From: Burkholderiales bacterium
Lineage (GTDB): Bacteria > Pseudomonadota > Gammaproteobacteria > Burkholderiales > Ga0077523
Assembly: GCA_022843925.1 (NCBI GenBank)
Contig: JALHMS010000003.1
Location: 184,440 to 248,439, forward strand
Reading direction: 5' to 3'
Length of the DNA stretch: 64,000 bases
Both the position numbers and the translations under genes were made by a program. The notes under the pieces were generated by a model. The model saw only the letters and a program-made list of their open reading frames with translations, was not told where the DNA came from and searched no databases. How positions within the stretch are numbered: position 1 is the first letter of the stretch; each line of letters begins with the position of its first letter. Shown piece by piece: positions 53,475 to 61,693 of this stretch.

Positions 53475-54428
53475 TCAAACATCGACCGCATCGTCCGGAC
53501 CGATCGATTCCCCGCATTGATGGCAGAACCTTGCGCCCACCGGATGCTCGGGATGTCCGCAGGAGGCGCAGCGCGCCGCCTCGTCCGAGGCGAATCGCAT
53601 GCTGGTCATCTCGGCTGTGACGATGCCGGTCGGCACGGCGAGCACGCCCCAGCCCATGAGCATCATGGCGGAGGCGATGAGGCGTCCGAGATCGGTGTGG
53701 GGCGTGATGTCGCCGAAGCCGACGGTGGTCATCGTCGTCACGGCCCAGTAGACGGAGATGGGGATGCTCGAGAAGCCGTTCGTCTCGCCTTCCACCACGT
53801 ACATCACGGTGCCCATGATCACGACGATCATGCCGACGGCCGAGAGGAACACGAGGATCTTCCGGCGGCTCGCCCGGAGCGCGCTGCCGAGAAAGCGGAA
53901 CTCCGCGAGGTACGCCGCGAGCTTGAGGATCCGGAACACGCGCAGCAGGCGCAGTACGCGCACGTCGATGAGCGCGTGGAGTTCCGGCACGAAGATCGCG
54001 AGATACGTGGGCAGCACCGACAGCAGATCGACCACACCGTAGAAACTGCGGGCGTAGCGTAGCGGTCGGTCGACGCAGGCGAGCCGGGCCACGTACTCGA
54101 GCGTGAAGAACAGTGTGATGGCCCATTCCATCACGTCGAAGAGGTCCCGGTGCTTCCCACCGATCTCGCGGACGCTGTCGAGCATCACGACCGCGACGCT
54201 CCCCGCGATGACTGCCAGCAGCGCGAGATCGAAGGCACGGCCGGAGGGCGTGTCCGCCTCGAAGATCACTTCATACCATCGCCGCCGCCAGCCACCGGCC
54301 GGACGACCGAACATCTCGGCATCGCGCTCGGTGGCGCGGTGCATGGCGGGGTGGAGCGCGGTGGCCGTTCGATGCCCGGACCGGGGCGGTGGCGCTGCGC
54401 CCTGCGCCCGATTGCGTCGTCGCGTCAT
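53475..54428 (-). CDS. voltage-gated-type potassium channel with C-terminal zinc ribbon
   Basis: A 317-residue membrane protein. ATG 54428 overlaps the aldolase stop (ATGA), but a start nearer MFGRPAGG (residue 39) is possible. Six helices: S4 has spaced arginines (RVLRLLRVFRILKL, 157-170), the pore helix is YWAVTTMTTVGFGD with the K+ filter TVGFGD (235-240). After S6 the tail is short and ends with two CxxC pairs (Cys287, Cys290, Cys302, Cys305), a zinc-ribbon fold. That tail is unusual for the Ion_trans family. Confidence 0.9.
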   Translation of the reverse strand: MTRRRNRAQGAAPPPRSGHRTATALHPAMHRATERDAEMFGRPAGGWRRRWYEVIFEADTPSGRAFDLALLAVIAGSVAVVMLDSVREIGGKHRDLFDVMEWAITLFFTLEYVARLACVDRPLRYARSFYGVVDLLSVLPTYLAIFVPELHALIDVRVLRLLRVFRILKLAAYLAEFRFLGSALRASRRKILVFLSAVGMIVVIMGTVMYVVEGETNGFSSIPISVYWAVTTMTTVGFGDITPHTDLGRLIASAMMLMGWGVLAVPTGIVTAEMTSMRFASDEAARCASCGHPEHPVGARFCHQCGESIGPDDAVDV

Positions 54429-55216
54429 CGTCGGTAGTCGATGCCCTTGCGGTCGAGCATCCGGGTGAGGGCCGCCCACGCCTTGATGTTCTCGGCGCCG
54501 CCGTCGCCCAGGAACTGCTCGTAACCTTTCCGCGCGACGTCCTCGGGAATCAACGTCAGATCGACCCGCCCGGACGCCATGGCATCGATCTGGATCTGGC
54601 AGGAGGTGTCGAGGTAGTACATCGTCTCGAAGGCGTCGCCCACGGAACTCCCCAGGGCCAGCAGGCCGTGGTTGCGGAGGATCATCGCGTTCGACGTGGG
54701 GCCGAGATCGCGGGCGAGGCGCTCGCGTTCGTCGAGTTCGAGGGCGATGCCTTCGTAGTCGTGGTACGTGAGGATCCCGTAGTGGCGGAGCGAATGCTGG
54801 CTGATCGGCAGCAGACCGCAGGCCTGCGCCGACACCGCCACGCCCGCACGCGTATGCGTGTGGATCACGCAGTTCACCTCGGGGCGCGCCTGGTGGACGC
54901 AACCGTGGATGACGAATCCGGCGTAGTTGATGCCGAGCCCGGTCTCGTCCTCGATGACGTTGCCGGCGTGGTCGATCTTCACGAGCGAGGATGCCGTGAT
55001 CTCGTCGAACATGAGACCGTACGGGTTGATCAGCATGTACTCGCTACCGGGCACGCGCGCGGTGAAGTGCGTGTAGATGAGATCGGTCCACCGGAAGTGC
55101 GCCGCGAGCTGATAGGCCGCCGCGAGATCGCAGCGCACCTGCCATTCCTCCTCGCTCACGCGCTCGCGCAGGCTGCCCTGCGCCACTGCGCGAAGTCGTG
55201 GTGTCTGGTCTGCCAT
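54425..55216 (-). CDS. class II aldolase/adducin family protein
   Basis: A 263-residue enzyme; AGGAGGCAGGACC lies before ATG 55216. The metal site shows as VIHTHTRAGVAVSAQ (two His) and LRNHGLLALGSSV (third His); IYTHFTARVPG and LINPYGLMFDE are standard. It is close to the adducin-head/FucA-like group that includes many uncharacterised bacterial members without a known sugar-phosphate substrate. It overlaps the K+ channel gene by 4 bp and follows the phytanoyl-CoA dioxygenase by 33 bp. Confidence 0.92.
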   Translation of the reverse strand: MADQTPRLRAVAQGSLRERVSEEEWQVRCDLAAAYQLAAHFRWTDLIYTHFTARVPGSEYMLINPYGLMFDEITASSLVKIDHAGNVIEDETGLGINYAGFVIHGCVHQARPEVNCVIHTHTRAGVAVSAQACGLLPISQHSLRHYGILTYHDYEGIALELDERERLARDLGPTSNAMILRNHGLLALGSSVGDAFETMYYLDTSCQIQIDAMASGRVDLTLIPEDVARKGYEQFLGDGGAENIKAWAALTRMLDRKGIDYRR

Positions 55217-55248
55217 GGTCCTGCCTCCTGTGGGGCCTGTTCCGGGGT

Positions 55249-56097
55249 TCAACCGACGCTGCCGGACGCGACCGCGAGGCCGCGCGCGTAGCGTTGCCAC
55301 CAGAGCTGGTGGCCGTGGACGAAATCGTTGCGACCGTCCGTGCGATCGGCGCCGCGCACCAGCAGCAGGGGCTGGTCGGCGATGTCGAACGCACTGCCGC
55401 TGCTCCGCTTCACGAGCGATCGATCGTAGTGGGCGGAGGCCGGCATGTATCGCAGGATGAGCGCCGCACGGCGCTGGCCCGAGCGGTTCGCGAGCGAACC
55501 GTGGATGAGGCGCACATCGTGCAGCGACACCTGTCCGGGATCGAGTTCGACGTTCACCGCGTCGGCCTCGTCGAACTGGTCGCGATCGAGCTCCAGCTTC
55601 AGCACGACGTCGTCGCGGTCGGTCACGTGGTGCCGGTACAGCGTGTCACGGCGGTGCGAGCCGGGGATGAATCGCATGCAGCCGTTGCCGGTGGAGACCG
55701 GGTCGATGGCGATCCATACCGAGCACGTCGAGAGCGGACGCATGGGCCAGTACTCGCCGTCCTGGTGCCACGGGACTTCGCGGCCGATGGTGGCCGGCTT
55801 GCACAGCACGCGCGTGATCCAGAGCACGAGGTCCGGACCGAGCACGCTTTCCACGCAATCGAGCACGCCAGGATGGGTGGCGGCCTCGAGGAACGGGTTC
55901 GGGCGACCATCGGGGGACGGTGGGAGCATGTGCGGATTCGCGAGGTCCTCCTGCGGGACGTCGGTGTAGCCGGCCAGCAGGCCGTCGACGCCCAGCCGCA
56001 GACGTGCAAGCAGATCGTCCGGCAGCCGGAACGACGGGATCACGTAGCCTCGCTCGCCGTAGTGCGCCAATTCGTGGGTGTCCAGACCCTTCGTCAT
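55249..56097 (-). CDS. phytanoyl-CoA dioxygenase (PhyH) family oxygenase
   Basis: A 282-residue Fe(II)/2-oxoglutarate oxygenase; GGGGAGGGG precedes ATG 56097. The iron triad is His111 and Asp113 (HQDGEYW) and His199 (LIHGS), with a 2-oxoglutarate-binding Arg about 10 residues on (GQRRA). MRFIPGSHR is the typical jelly-roll turn. It hydroxylates an acid, CoA ester or natural product. Substrate unknown; the class II aldolase could cleave a hydroxylated product. Confidence 0.92.
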   Translation of the reverse strand: MTKGLDTHELAHYGERGYVIPSFRLPDDLLARLRLGVDGLLAGYTDVPQEDLANPHMLPPSPDGRPNPFLEAATHPGVLDCVESVLGPDLVLWITRVLCKPATIGREVPWHQDGEYWPMRPLSTCSVWIAIDPVSTGNGCMRFIPGSHRRDTLYRHHVTDRDDVVLKLELDRDQFDEADAVNVELDPGQVSLHDVRLIHGSLANRSGQRRAALILRYMPASAHYDRSLVKRSSGSAFDIADQPLLLVRGADRTDGRNDFVHGHQLWWQRYARGLAVASGSVG

Positions 56098-56171
56098 GCT
56101 CCCCTCCCCGGTCGATACCGTTCGGAAGTCCGATGGTACGGCAGCCCGCGCGACGTCGACACCCTCTGCGC

Positions 56172-56699
56172 TCACACCCAGCCGAGCGCGCCGAGCGCGG
56201 CACCCGCTGCGATCATCGCGAGCAGATGCACGCGCGTGCGCCACGCGAGAAGCGCGGCGACAAGCGTCAGCACGACGTGCGACCAGCCCGGTGCCTGCAC
56301 AGTGAGGATCCATCCCGTCGCCACCAGCAGTCCGATCACGAGGGGCGCCATCCCGGCCTTGAACGCCCGGACGGCACGCCAGTCCTGCCGCGCATGGCCC
56401 CAGCGCGAGACGACGAGCGCGAGCGTTGTCGCAGGCAGCATGATCCCGCAGAGCGTTGCCGCGACGCCGGCGAGGCCCGCCGCCTGGTACCCCATCACCG
56501 CGACGAACAGGATGTTGGGTCCGGGCGCGGCCTGCGCGATCGCGATCGATGCCGTGAACTGCGCATCGGTGAGCGCGCCCATGTCGGACACGAGCACCCG
56601 GTGCATCTCCGGCGCGACGGTGATGGCCCCGCCGATCGAGAGCAGCGAGAACACGAGGAAGTGGCCGAACAGCGCGAGGAGATCCGGACCGGCGTTCAT
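56172..56699 (-). CDS. chromate transporter, short-chain CHR half (second gene)
   Basis: A 175-residue membrane protein from ATG 56699, overlapping the upstream half by 4 bases (ATGA). It has about 5 hydrophobic helices and the CHR motif FSLLSIGGAITVAPEMHR near the N-terminus and AQAAPGPNILFVAVMGYQ. Short-chain CHR proteins are encoded in pairs and together replace one full-length ChrA; they move chromate, or possibly another oxyanion, by proton exchange. Confidence 0.92.
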   Translation of the reverse strand: MNAGPDLLALFGHFLVFSLLSIGGAITVAPEMHRVLVSDMGALTDAQFTASIAIAQAAPGPNILFVAVMGYQAAGLAGVAATLCGIMLPATTLALVVSRWGHARQDWRAVRAFKAGMAPLVIGLLVATGWILTVQAPGWSHVVLTLVAALLAWRTRVHLLAMIAAGAALGALGWV

Positions 56700-57277
56700 G
56701 CACGCGCCTCGCCATCGAGGCGCCGCCAGGCGAATGCGCAGGCAAGCACCCCGAAGCCCGGCAGCACCACGAGCAGCGGCCATCGCATGACCGCGACCGC
56801 GGCGAACGTCGCCACCAGGAGCCCGACGGACACCGGGACGCCCATCGGATTGCGGCGCAGCGCGTCGGCGAGCTTGAGCCCCGTGCCGACGATCAGCCCC
56901 GCCGATACCGCTCCCATGCCGCGCAGCGCGCCTGAGACTGCCGGATGCACTGAGAACTGCGCATAGAGCGCGGTGAGCGCGAGAACGAGCACGAGCGGCA
57001 CGACCAGCATCCCGGCCATGGCGGCGAACGCACCGCGCCATCCGAAGAACCGGTCACCCACCATCAACGCGACGTTGACCACATTGGGGCCGGGCAGCAC
57101 CTGGGCGACGGCCATCGATTCCACGAACTGATCGACCGTGAGCCAGCGCTTCTCGTCGCACAGGACGCGCTGCGTGATGGCGAGCACGCCGCCGAAACCC
57201 TGGAGCGCGAGCCAGTTGAAGGTGAGGAAGAGATCGCGCGGCGACGCCGGCCGCGCGAGTTCGTCGACCTCAGCCAT
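56696..57277 (-). CDS. chromate transporter, short-chain CHR half (first gene)
   Basis: A 193-residue membrane protein from ATG 57277. The CHR motif is FLTFNWLALQGFGGVLAI with VAQVLPGPNVVNVALMVG in the first half, then helices GMLVVPLVLVLALTALYA and GMGAVSAGLIVGTGL. With the gene at 56172 it forms the two-part transporter. A third gene is not needed. No chromate-reductase or regulator gene is linked. Confidence 0.92.
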   Translation of the reverse strand: MAEVDELARPASPRDLFLTFNWLALQGFGGVLAITQRVLCDEKRWLTVDQFVESMAVAQVLPGPNVVNVALMVGDRFFGWRGAFAAMAGMLVVPLVLVLALTALYAQFSVHPAVSGALRGMGAVSAGLIVGTGLKLADALRRNPMGVPVSVGLLVATFAAVAVMRWPLLVVLPGFGVLACAFAWRRLDGEARA

Positions 57278-57345
57278 GGATGTCCCGACGCTTGCCGGCG
57301 AAGACCGAAACCACCGGTCGAACGGGTGACACGGAGTGCGCGGGT

Positions 57346-57813
57346 TCAGCTCTGCGCGGGGAGGCGCGTCGCCTGCCACGAGACGAACCGGAGACCGGAT
57401 GCCCGCTTCACCCAGAGCGCGTGGAACAGGAGGTCCATCGACATGGCCTGTCCGCGCGCCGTCACCTCGAACGCAGTGCGTCCGCTGATGACGGCAAGCC
57501 CGCCGTAGCAGCGCACGGTCACGTCGCCCAGCGTCATCCGGTGATAGCGGACGGCGCCGGAGCGCATCGATTCGATGAAGCTCGCCTTGGTATCGACGGC
57601 CGTGCTCGAGTGGATGTACACGAGGTCGTCGGCGAAAAGCTGCGCCATCGCGGCGAAGTCGTTGGACGTCTGCGCCGCGTACCGGGCAGCTTCGGCAGCC
57701 AGCGCCTCCTCGACGGTGACCTCGGCATCGCAAGGCACCGGTCCGCTACCCGGCTGCAGCACGTGCAGGCGGAGCATCGACCAGACCGACTGCATGAGGC
57801 GCGTCCACATCAT
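57346..57813 (-). CDS. SnoaL-like/NTF2-fold protein (DUF4440 type)
   Basis: A 155-residue cytosolic protein. GGGGAGACGAGA precedes ATG 57813. The NTF2-like cone is seen in VEEALAAEAARYAAQTSNDFAAMAQLFADDLVYIHSS, FIESMRSGAVRYHRMTLGDVTVRCYGGLAVISGRTAFEV and MDLLFHALWVKRASGLRFVSWQATRL. This fold hosts small isomerases, hydrolases or ligand binders. No catalytic residues can be assigned with confidence. No operon partner. Confidence 0.85.
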   Translation of the reverse strand: MMWTRLMQSVWSMLRLHVLQPGSGPVPCDAEVTVEEALAAEAARYAAQTSNDFAAMAQLFADDLVYIHSSTAVDTKASFIESMRSGAVRYHRMTLGDVTVRCYGGLAVISGRTAFEVTARGQAMSMDLLFHALWVKRASGLRFVSWQATRLPAQS

Positions 57814-57886
57814 TCTCGTCTCCCCGTTCGCCGCGGCATCGTGCCTTTCCGAATATGCCGGAGGGCCCGTCGAAGCGTCAATGCGA

Positions 57887-58465
57887 TCAGCCGAACGGAC
57901 TCACCCCGATGAGGCGGAGGTGCAGCACGGCCGCGAAGACACCGTACGCGACGAGCCCCACCGCAATGGTGATGATGCTGCGACTCGCCCCCGCCACCGC
58001 GTAGCGACGGCCGTCGGCGCGATCGCGACGACGCGACGCGCTGAAGTCCAGCACCGCCCAGACGAGGAAGGCGCCGAAGAGGACGATGTCACCCAGGCGA
58101 CCATTGGAGAGCAGGTGCGCGATCGCCCAGACCTTCGCGCCGAGCACCATGGGATGCCCGACCGCCGCCTTGATGCGGTTCCCCGGCACATAGGCGGCCA
58201 CGACCAGGACGAACGAAGGGATCATGAGGAGCGCGGCCAGATGCCGCGTCCAGATGGGCGGATTCCAGACAACGACGGGATCGATGCGCGTCTGCCCGTA
58301 GCCCCACACGAGGAGGACGAATCCGGCGACCGAAGCCACCGAGTACAACCCCTTCCAGGCGCCCTCCCCGATCCGCGCGATCTGTCGGTTGCGCCAGTTC
58401 TCCGCGAAGATCCGGGTCGAGTGGACACCCAGGAAGAGGACAAGTCCGAGGACGAGGAAGATCAT
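57887..58465 (-). CDS. NnrU-family integral membrane protein
   Basis: A 192-residue inner-membrane protein from ATG 58465. The start MIFLVLGLVLFLGVHSTRIFAENWR and the pattern WGYGQTRIDPVVVWNPP, HPMVLGAKVWAIAHLLSNG fit NnrU, a family with five helices linked to nitrogen-oxide metabolism in denitrifiers and also found as an isolated gene. It is 87 bp after dnaB on the same strand. No nir or nor genes are seen, so the nitrogen link is only by family. Confidence 0.9.
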   Translation of the reverse strand: MIFLVLGLVLFLGVHSTRIFAENWRNRQIARIGEGAWKGLYSVASVAGFVLLVWGYGQTRIDPVVVWNPPIWTRHLAALLMIPSFVLVVAAYVPGNRIKAAVGHPMVLGAKVWAIAHLLSNGRLGDIVLFGAFLVWAVLDFSASRRRDRADGRRYAVAGASRSIITIAVGLVAYGVFAAVLHLRLIGVSPFG

Positions 58466-58552
58466 GATCGGCGCATCCGCAATGAGGTTCGTGGAGGAAA
58501 GCCTGGATCGGCACGCGGCGGGAAACGAGGCGCCCGACGTTGCACCGACCGC

Positions 58553-59941
58553 TCAATACTTGTTCGGGTTCGCGTAGTTCTCGAAGCGCGTGTTCTCGCC
58601 GCGGAACGTGAGCCGCACCGTCCCGATGGGACCATTCCGCTGCTTGCCGATGATGATCTCCGCGACGCCCTTGTCCGGGCTGTCCGGGTTGTACACCTCG
58701 TCGCGGTAGATGAAGAGGATCACGTCGGCATCCTGCTCGATGGCACCGGACTCGCGAAGGTCCGACATCACCGGTCGCTTGTTCGGGCGCTGTTCCAGGC
58801 TGCGGTTCAACTGCGAGAGCGCCACGACCGGCACGTTGAGTTCCTTCGCCAGCGCCTTCAGTCCGCGGGATATCTCGGAGATCTCGGTCGCGCGGTTCTC
58901 GCCCTGCGAACTGGAGGACATCAGTTGCAGGTAGTCGAGCACGATGAGACCGAGCTTGCCGTACTGCCGGTGCAGGCGACGGGCACGGGCCCGCACTTCC
59001 AGCGCGTTCAGCGCGGGGGTCTCGTCGATGTGCATGGGGCAGTCGTTCAGACGCCCGACAGCCTGCGTGAGGCGCTGCCAGTCGTCGTCCTGCAGGCGGC
59101 CGGTACGCAGGCGGTGCTGATCGAGCCGACCGATGGAGCCGATGAGACGCATCACCAGCTGCGTCGCCGCCATTTCCATGCTGAACACGGCAACCGGCAG
59201 GCCCGCCTCGAGCGCGACGTTCTCGGCGATGTTGAGCGAAAGCGCCGTCTTGCCCATCGACGGGCGGCCCGCGACGATGACGAGGTCGCCGGGCTGCAGA
59301 CCGGAGGTCATCTCATCGAGATCGGTGTAACCCGTCGGCACGCCGGTGACATCGCTTGCGTTGTCTCGGTTGTAGAGCATGTCGATGCGCTCCACCACCT
59401 GCGTGAGGAGCTGCGGCATCGCCAGGAACCCCTGCTTGCCGCGCGATCCCGCCTCGGCGATCTCGAAGACGCGCGACTCGGCCTCGTCGAGCAACTGCCC
59501 CGGTTCACGACCGCCGGGGTTGTAAGCGGAGTCGGCGATGGCCGTCCCCACCGCGGCCAACTGGCGCATCACGGCGCGCTCTCGCACGATCTCGGCATAC
59601 CGCCGGATGTTGGCTGCAGACGGTGTGTTCTGCGCGAGCGCTGCGATGTACGCGAGGCCGCCGACCTCTTCGAGCTCGTTGCTGCGTTCGAGGCTCTCGG
59701 CGACGGTGAGCGCATCGGCCGGACGCGACAGCTCGATCATCTTCGAGATGTGGTGCCAGATCAGCCGATGGTCCGCGCGATAGAAATCGGACTCGCCCAG
59801 GAAGTCGCCGATGCGGTCCCAGGCACCGTTGTCCAGCAGCAGACCGCCGAGCACCGACTGCTCCGCCTCCACGGAATTCGGAGGGACGCGGATGCTGTCG
59901 ATGGCAGGGTCGGAATGCAGATGACTGACGGCTTGCGCCAT
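58553..59941 (-). CDS. dnaB: replicative DNA helicase
   Basis: A 462-residue helicase from ATG 59941, the normal length. The N-terminal domain begins PPNSVEAEQSVLGGLLL; the RecA core has Walker A GRPSMGKT (225-232), Walker B LIVLDYLQLM and the DnaB arginine-finger region LNRSLEQRPNKRPVMSDLRESG. It forms the hexamer that unwinds the replication fork. It follows rplI on the same strand, separated by a terminator, as in many beta- and gammaproteobacteria. Confidence 0.97.
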   Translation of the reverse strand: MAQAVSHLHSDPAIDSIRVPPNSVEAEQSVLGGLLLDNGAWDRIGDFLGESDFYRADHRLIWHHISKMIELSRPADALTVAESLERSNELEEVGGLAYIAALAQNTPSAANIRRYAEIVRERAVMRQLAAVGTAIADSAYNPGGREPGQLLDEAESRVFEIAEAGSRGKQGFLAMPQLLTQVVERIDMLYNRDNASDVTGVPTGYTDLDEMTSGLQPGDLVIVAGRPSMGKTALSLNIAENVALEAGLPVAVFSMEMAATQLVMRLIGSIGRLDQHRLRTGRLQDDDWQRLTQAVGRLNDCPMHIDETPALNALEVRARARRLHRQYGKLGLIVLDYLQLMSSSSQGENRATEISEISRGLKALAKELNVPVVALSQLNRSLEQRPNKRPVMSDLRESGAIEQDADVILFIYRDEVYNPDSPDKGVAEIIIGKQRNGPIGTVRLTFRGENTRFENYANPNKY

Positions 59942-60063
59942 GGGATGTGGTCTCGGAGTGCCGACGCTTTGCGCGTCTGGGCATGGATTCTACGGCGCGG
60001 CCGAGGCGCGCGGGAACACGATTCGACGCCCCCGCCTGCCCGTGGGGAAGAGGAACGGAGACG

Positions 60064-60092
60064 AAAAAAAAGCCACGCTTTCGCGTGGCTTT
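60064..60092 (-). terminator. intrinsic terminator of the rpsF-rplI operon
   Basis: On the minus strand, GCCACGC / GCGTGGC (7 bp, loop GAAA) followed by an unbroken run of T residues (complement of A at 60064-60071). It lies 36 bp after the rplI stop and before dnaB. A textbook rho-independent terminator; read-through could still feed dnaB. Confidence 0.93.
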
Positions 60093-60127
60093 CTCCGGGC
60101 CTCCGAACCGCGGGAGGCTGCGCGATA

Positions 60128-60577
60128 TCAGTGCTCTCCGAGCACCGACACCGTGATCGTTGCGGTCACATCGGTGTGCAACACCACCGTGAGGCTGTGA
60201 TCGCCGACCATCTTGAGCGGACCGTCGGGCATGCGCACCGCGCCTTTCTCCAGTGCGAAACCCTGGGCCTGCAGCGCTTCGGCGATGTCGTGGTTCGTGA
60301 CCGAGCCGAACAGACGCCCGTCGACACCGGCCTTCTGCGCGATCTGGATCGTGAGACCTTCGATGCGCGTGGCGGTGTCGGTGGCCGCGGAAAGCGCTGC
60401 AGCCTGCGCCTTCTCCAGCTCCGCGCGCTTCGCCTGGAACTCGGCCAGATTGGCTTCGTTCGCGCGCTTCGCCTTGCCCTGCGGGATGAGGTAGTTGCGA
60501 GCGTAGCCGTCCTTCACCTTCACGACATCGCCCAGCTGCCCCAGATTGACGACCTTCTCGAGGAGGATGATCTGCAT
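60128..60577 (-). CDS. rplI: 50S ribosomal protein L9
   Basis: A 149-residue protein, normal length. [19 protein letters not shown] and [16 protein letters not shown] form the conserved N-terminal RNA-binding domain; a helix joins it to the C-terminal domain ([14 protein letters not shown]). It starts 6 bp after rpsR. L9 binds the L1-stalk base of 23S rRNA and limits frameshifting. A terminator follows. Confidence 0.97.
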   Translation of the reverse strand: MQIILLEKVVNLGQLGDVVKVKDGYARNYLIPQGKAKRANEANLAEFQAKRAELEKAQAAALSAATDTATRIEGLTIQIAQKAGVDGRLFGSVTNHDIAEALQAQGFALEKGAVRMPDGPLKMVGDHSLTVVLHTDVTATITVSVLGEH

Positions 60578-60583
60578 GTCGAA

Positions 60584-60874
60584 TTACCTCCCGGAATGCA
60601 GGTCGGTGTACGGAAGAAGCGCAAGGAAGCGCGCGCGCTTCACGGCCGCCGACAGCTGGCGCTGGTAGTGCGCCTTCGTGCCGGTGATGCGGGCCGGGAT
60701 GATCTTTCCGTTCTCGTTGATGAAGTCCTTCAGGATCTCGACGTCCTTGTAGTCGACTTCCGCGATCTTCTCCGCCGTGAACCGGCAGAACTTGCGACGC
60801 TTGAACAGCGGACGCGAGGCCTTGTCGTCCTTCTTGCGATCCTTGCCATTCTTGCCACGATTTCCGAATGCCAT
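60584..60874 (-). CDS. rpsR: 30S ribosomal protein S18
   Basis: A 96-residue protein: a basic N-terminal extension of about 20 residues ([20 protein letters not shown]) before the core [41 protein letters not shown]. coli S18 has 75 residues, so the extension is notable, though seen in betaproteobacteria. The AAGGAATACCGAC segment before ATG 60874 acts as ribosome site. It binds S6 on the small-subunit platform. Confidence 0.97.
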   Translation of the reverse strand: MAFGNRGKNGKDRKKDDKASRPLFKRRKFCRFTAEKIAEVDYKDVEILKDFINENGKIIPARITGTKAHYQRQLSAAVKRARFLALLPYTDLHSGR

Positions 60875-60901
60875 GTCGGTATTCCTTCTTTCCTGGGTTC
60901 T

Positions 60902-61198
60902 CTAGATCCGTCTGAGATCCGTTGCGTGCAATGCGGGCCAGCTGCTCCGGCTGCTCGACTGTGCGAGGAAACCTTCCACGCTGACATCGGCGCCGGCCTC
61001 CATGCTGGCCGCCACCTCGGCGAGCTCACCTATCACCGCCACCCGGAACACGAAGTCCACCTGCCTGGGGTGCCCAGCCTCGGTCTGCGTGGACCGATGC
61101 CGGAGGGTGAAACGCACCGAGGGAACGCCCGCGGGGGAGACCCGCCGCGCGTCGATCGTCTCGATGTGACCGGTGAGCCTGACCCGGTTGTCCGCCAA
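60902..61198 (-). CDS. priB: primosomal replication protein N
   Basis: A 98-residue OB-fold protein from TTG 61198, 8 bases after the rpsF stop. DNRVRLTGHIETIDARRVSP, AGVPSVRFTLRHRS and QVDFVFRVAVIGELAE mark the PriB/SSB-like fold. It binds single-stranded DNA and helps restart forks. TTG is chosen because no ATG or GTG precedes the conserved LTGHIE within the gap; the frame continues upstream inside rpsF as non-coding sequence. Position between rpsF and rpsR is diagnostic. Confidence 0.9.
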   Translation of the reverse strand: MADNRVRLTGHIETIDARRVSPAGVPSVRFTLRHRSTQTEAGHPRQVDFVFRVAVIGELAEVAASMEAGADVSVEGFLAQSSSRSSWPALHATDLRRI

Positions 61199-61206
61199 CG
61201 GGTCCG

Positions 61207-61599
61207 TCAGGCCGCCGCTGCCGGAGCGGCCGGCTTGGCCTCGCCTTCGCCCTCGGACTGCGGCGTGAGCGACTTGGACTTCTCTTCCTTCATCATCGGC
61301 GACGGCGCGGTGTCGGGACCGGGACGGCTGATGGTGAGGTGGCGGAGGACGGCGTCGTTGAAGCGGAAGGCGTGCTCGAGCTCGTCGAGGACTTCCTGAT
61401 CGCACTCGATGTTCATGAGAACGTAGTGCGCCTTGTGGATCTTCTGGATCGGGTACGCCAACTGCCGGCGGCCCCAGTCTTCCAGACGGTGGATCGCGCC
61501 GTTCTTGGCGGTCACCATGGTGCGGTACCGCTCGATCATCGCGGGCACTTGCTCGCTCTGATCGGGGTGCACGATGAAAACAATCTCGTAGTGCCTCAT
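61207..61599 (-). CDS. rpsF: 30S ribosomal protein S6
   Basis: A 130-residue protein; AAGGAGAG precedes ATG 61599. [19 protein letters not shown] and [27 protein letters not shown] are the conserved core; it ends with a Glu/Lys/Ala-rich tail instead of the Glu repeats of E. coli. Partner of S18 in the small subunit. First gene of the rpsF-priB-rpsR-rplI operon, with a strong promoter at 61666-61693. Confidence 0.97.
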   Translation of the reverse strand: MRHYEIVFIVHPDQSEQVPAMIERYRTMVTAKNGAIHRLEDWGRRQLAYPIQKIHKAHYVLMNIECDQEVLDELEHAFRFNDAVLRHLTISRPGPDTAPSPMMKEEKSKSLTPQSEGEGEAKPAAPAAAA

Positions 61600-61665
61600 G
61601 AACTCTCCTTGTGGATGAAGCCCTCCGGCATGGGCGTACCGGTAGAGCAAGGAAACCAACCGCGC

Positions 61666-61693
61666 ATTATAGAAGTAACGCGTTGTCGATCAA
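61666..61693 (-). promoter_or_regulatory. sigma-70 promoter of rpsF-priB-rpsR-rplI
   Basis: On the minus strand TTGATC (61688-61693), a 16-base spacer and a perfect TATAAT (61666-61671), 67 bp before the rpsF start. It overlaps the last 4 bases of rlmB. It gives the ribosomal block its own transcription separate from rnr-rlmB. Confidence 0.75.

Noticed and set aside
57575-61399. A 1274-codon open frame on the plus strand
   Set aside because: It runs antisense through the NTF2-like, nnrU, dnaB, rplI, rpsR and priB genes, which are beyond doubt. High GC content makes such long antisense frames common. Its composition is Arg/His/Asp-rich noise.
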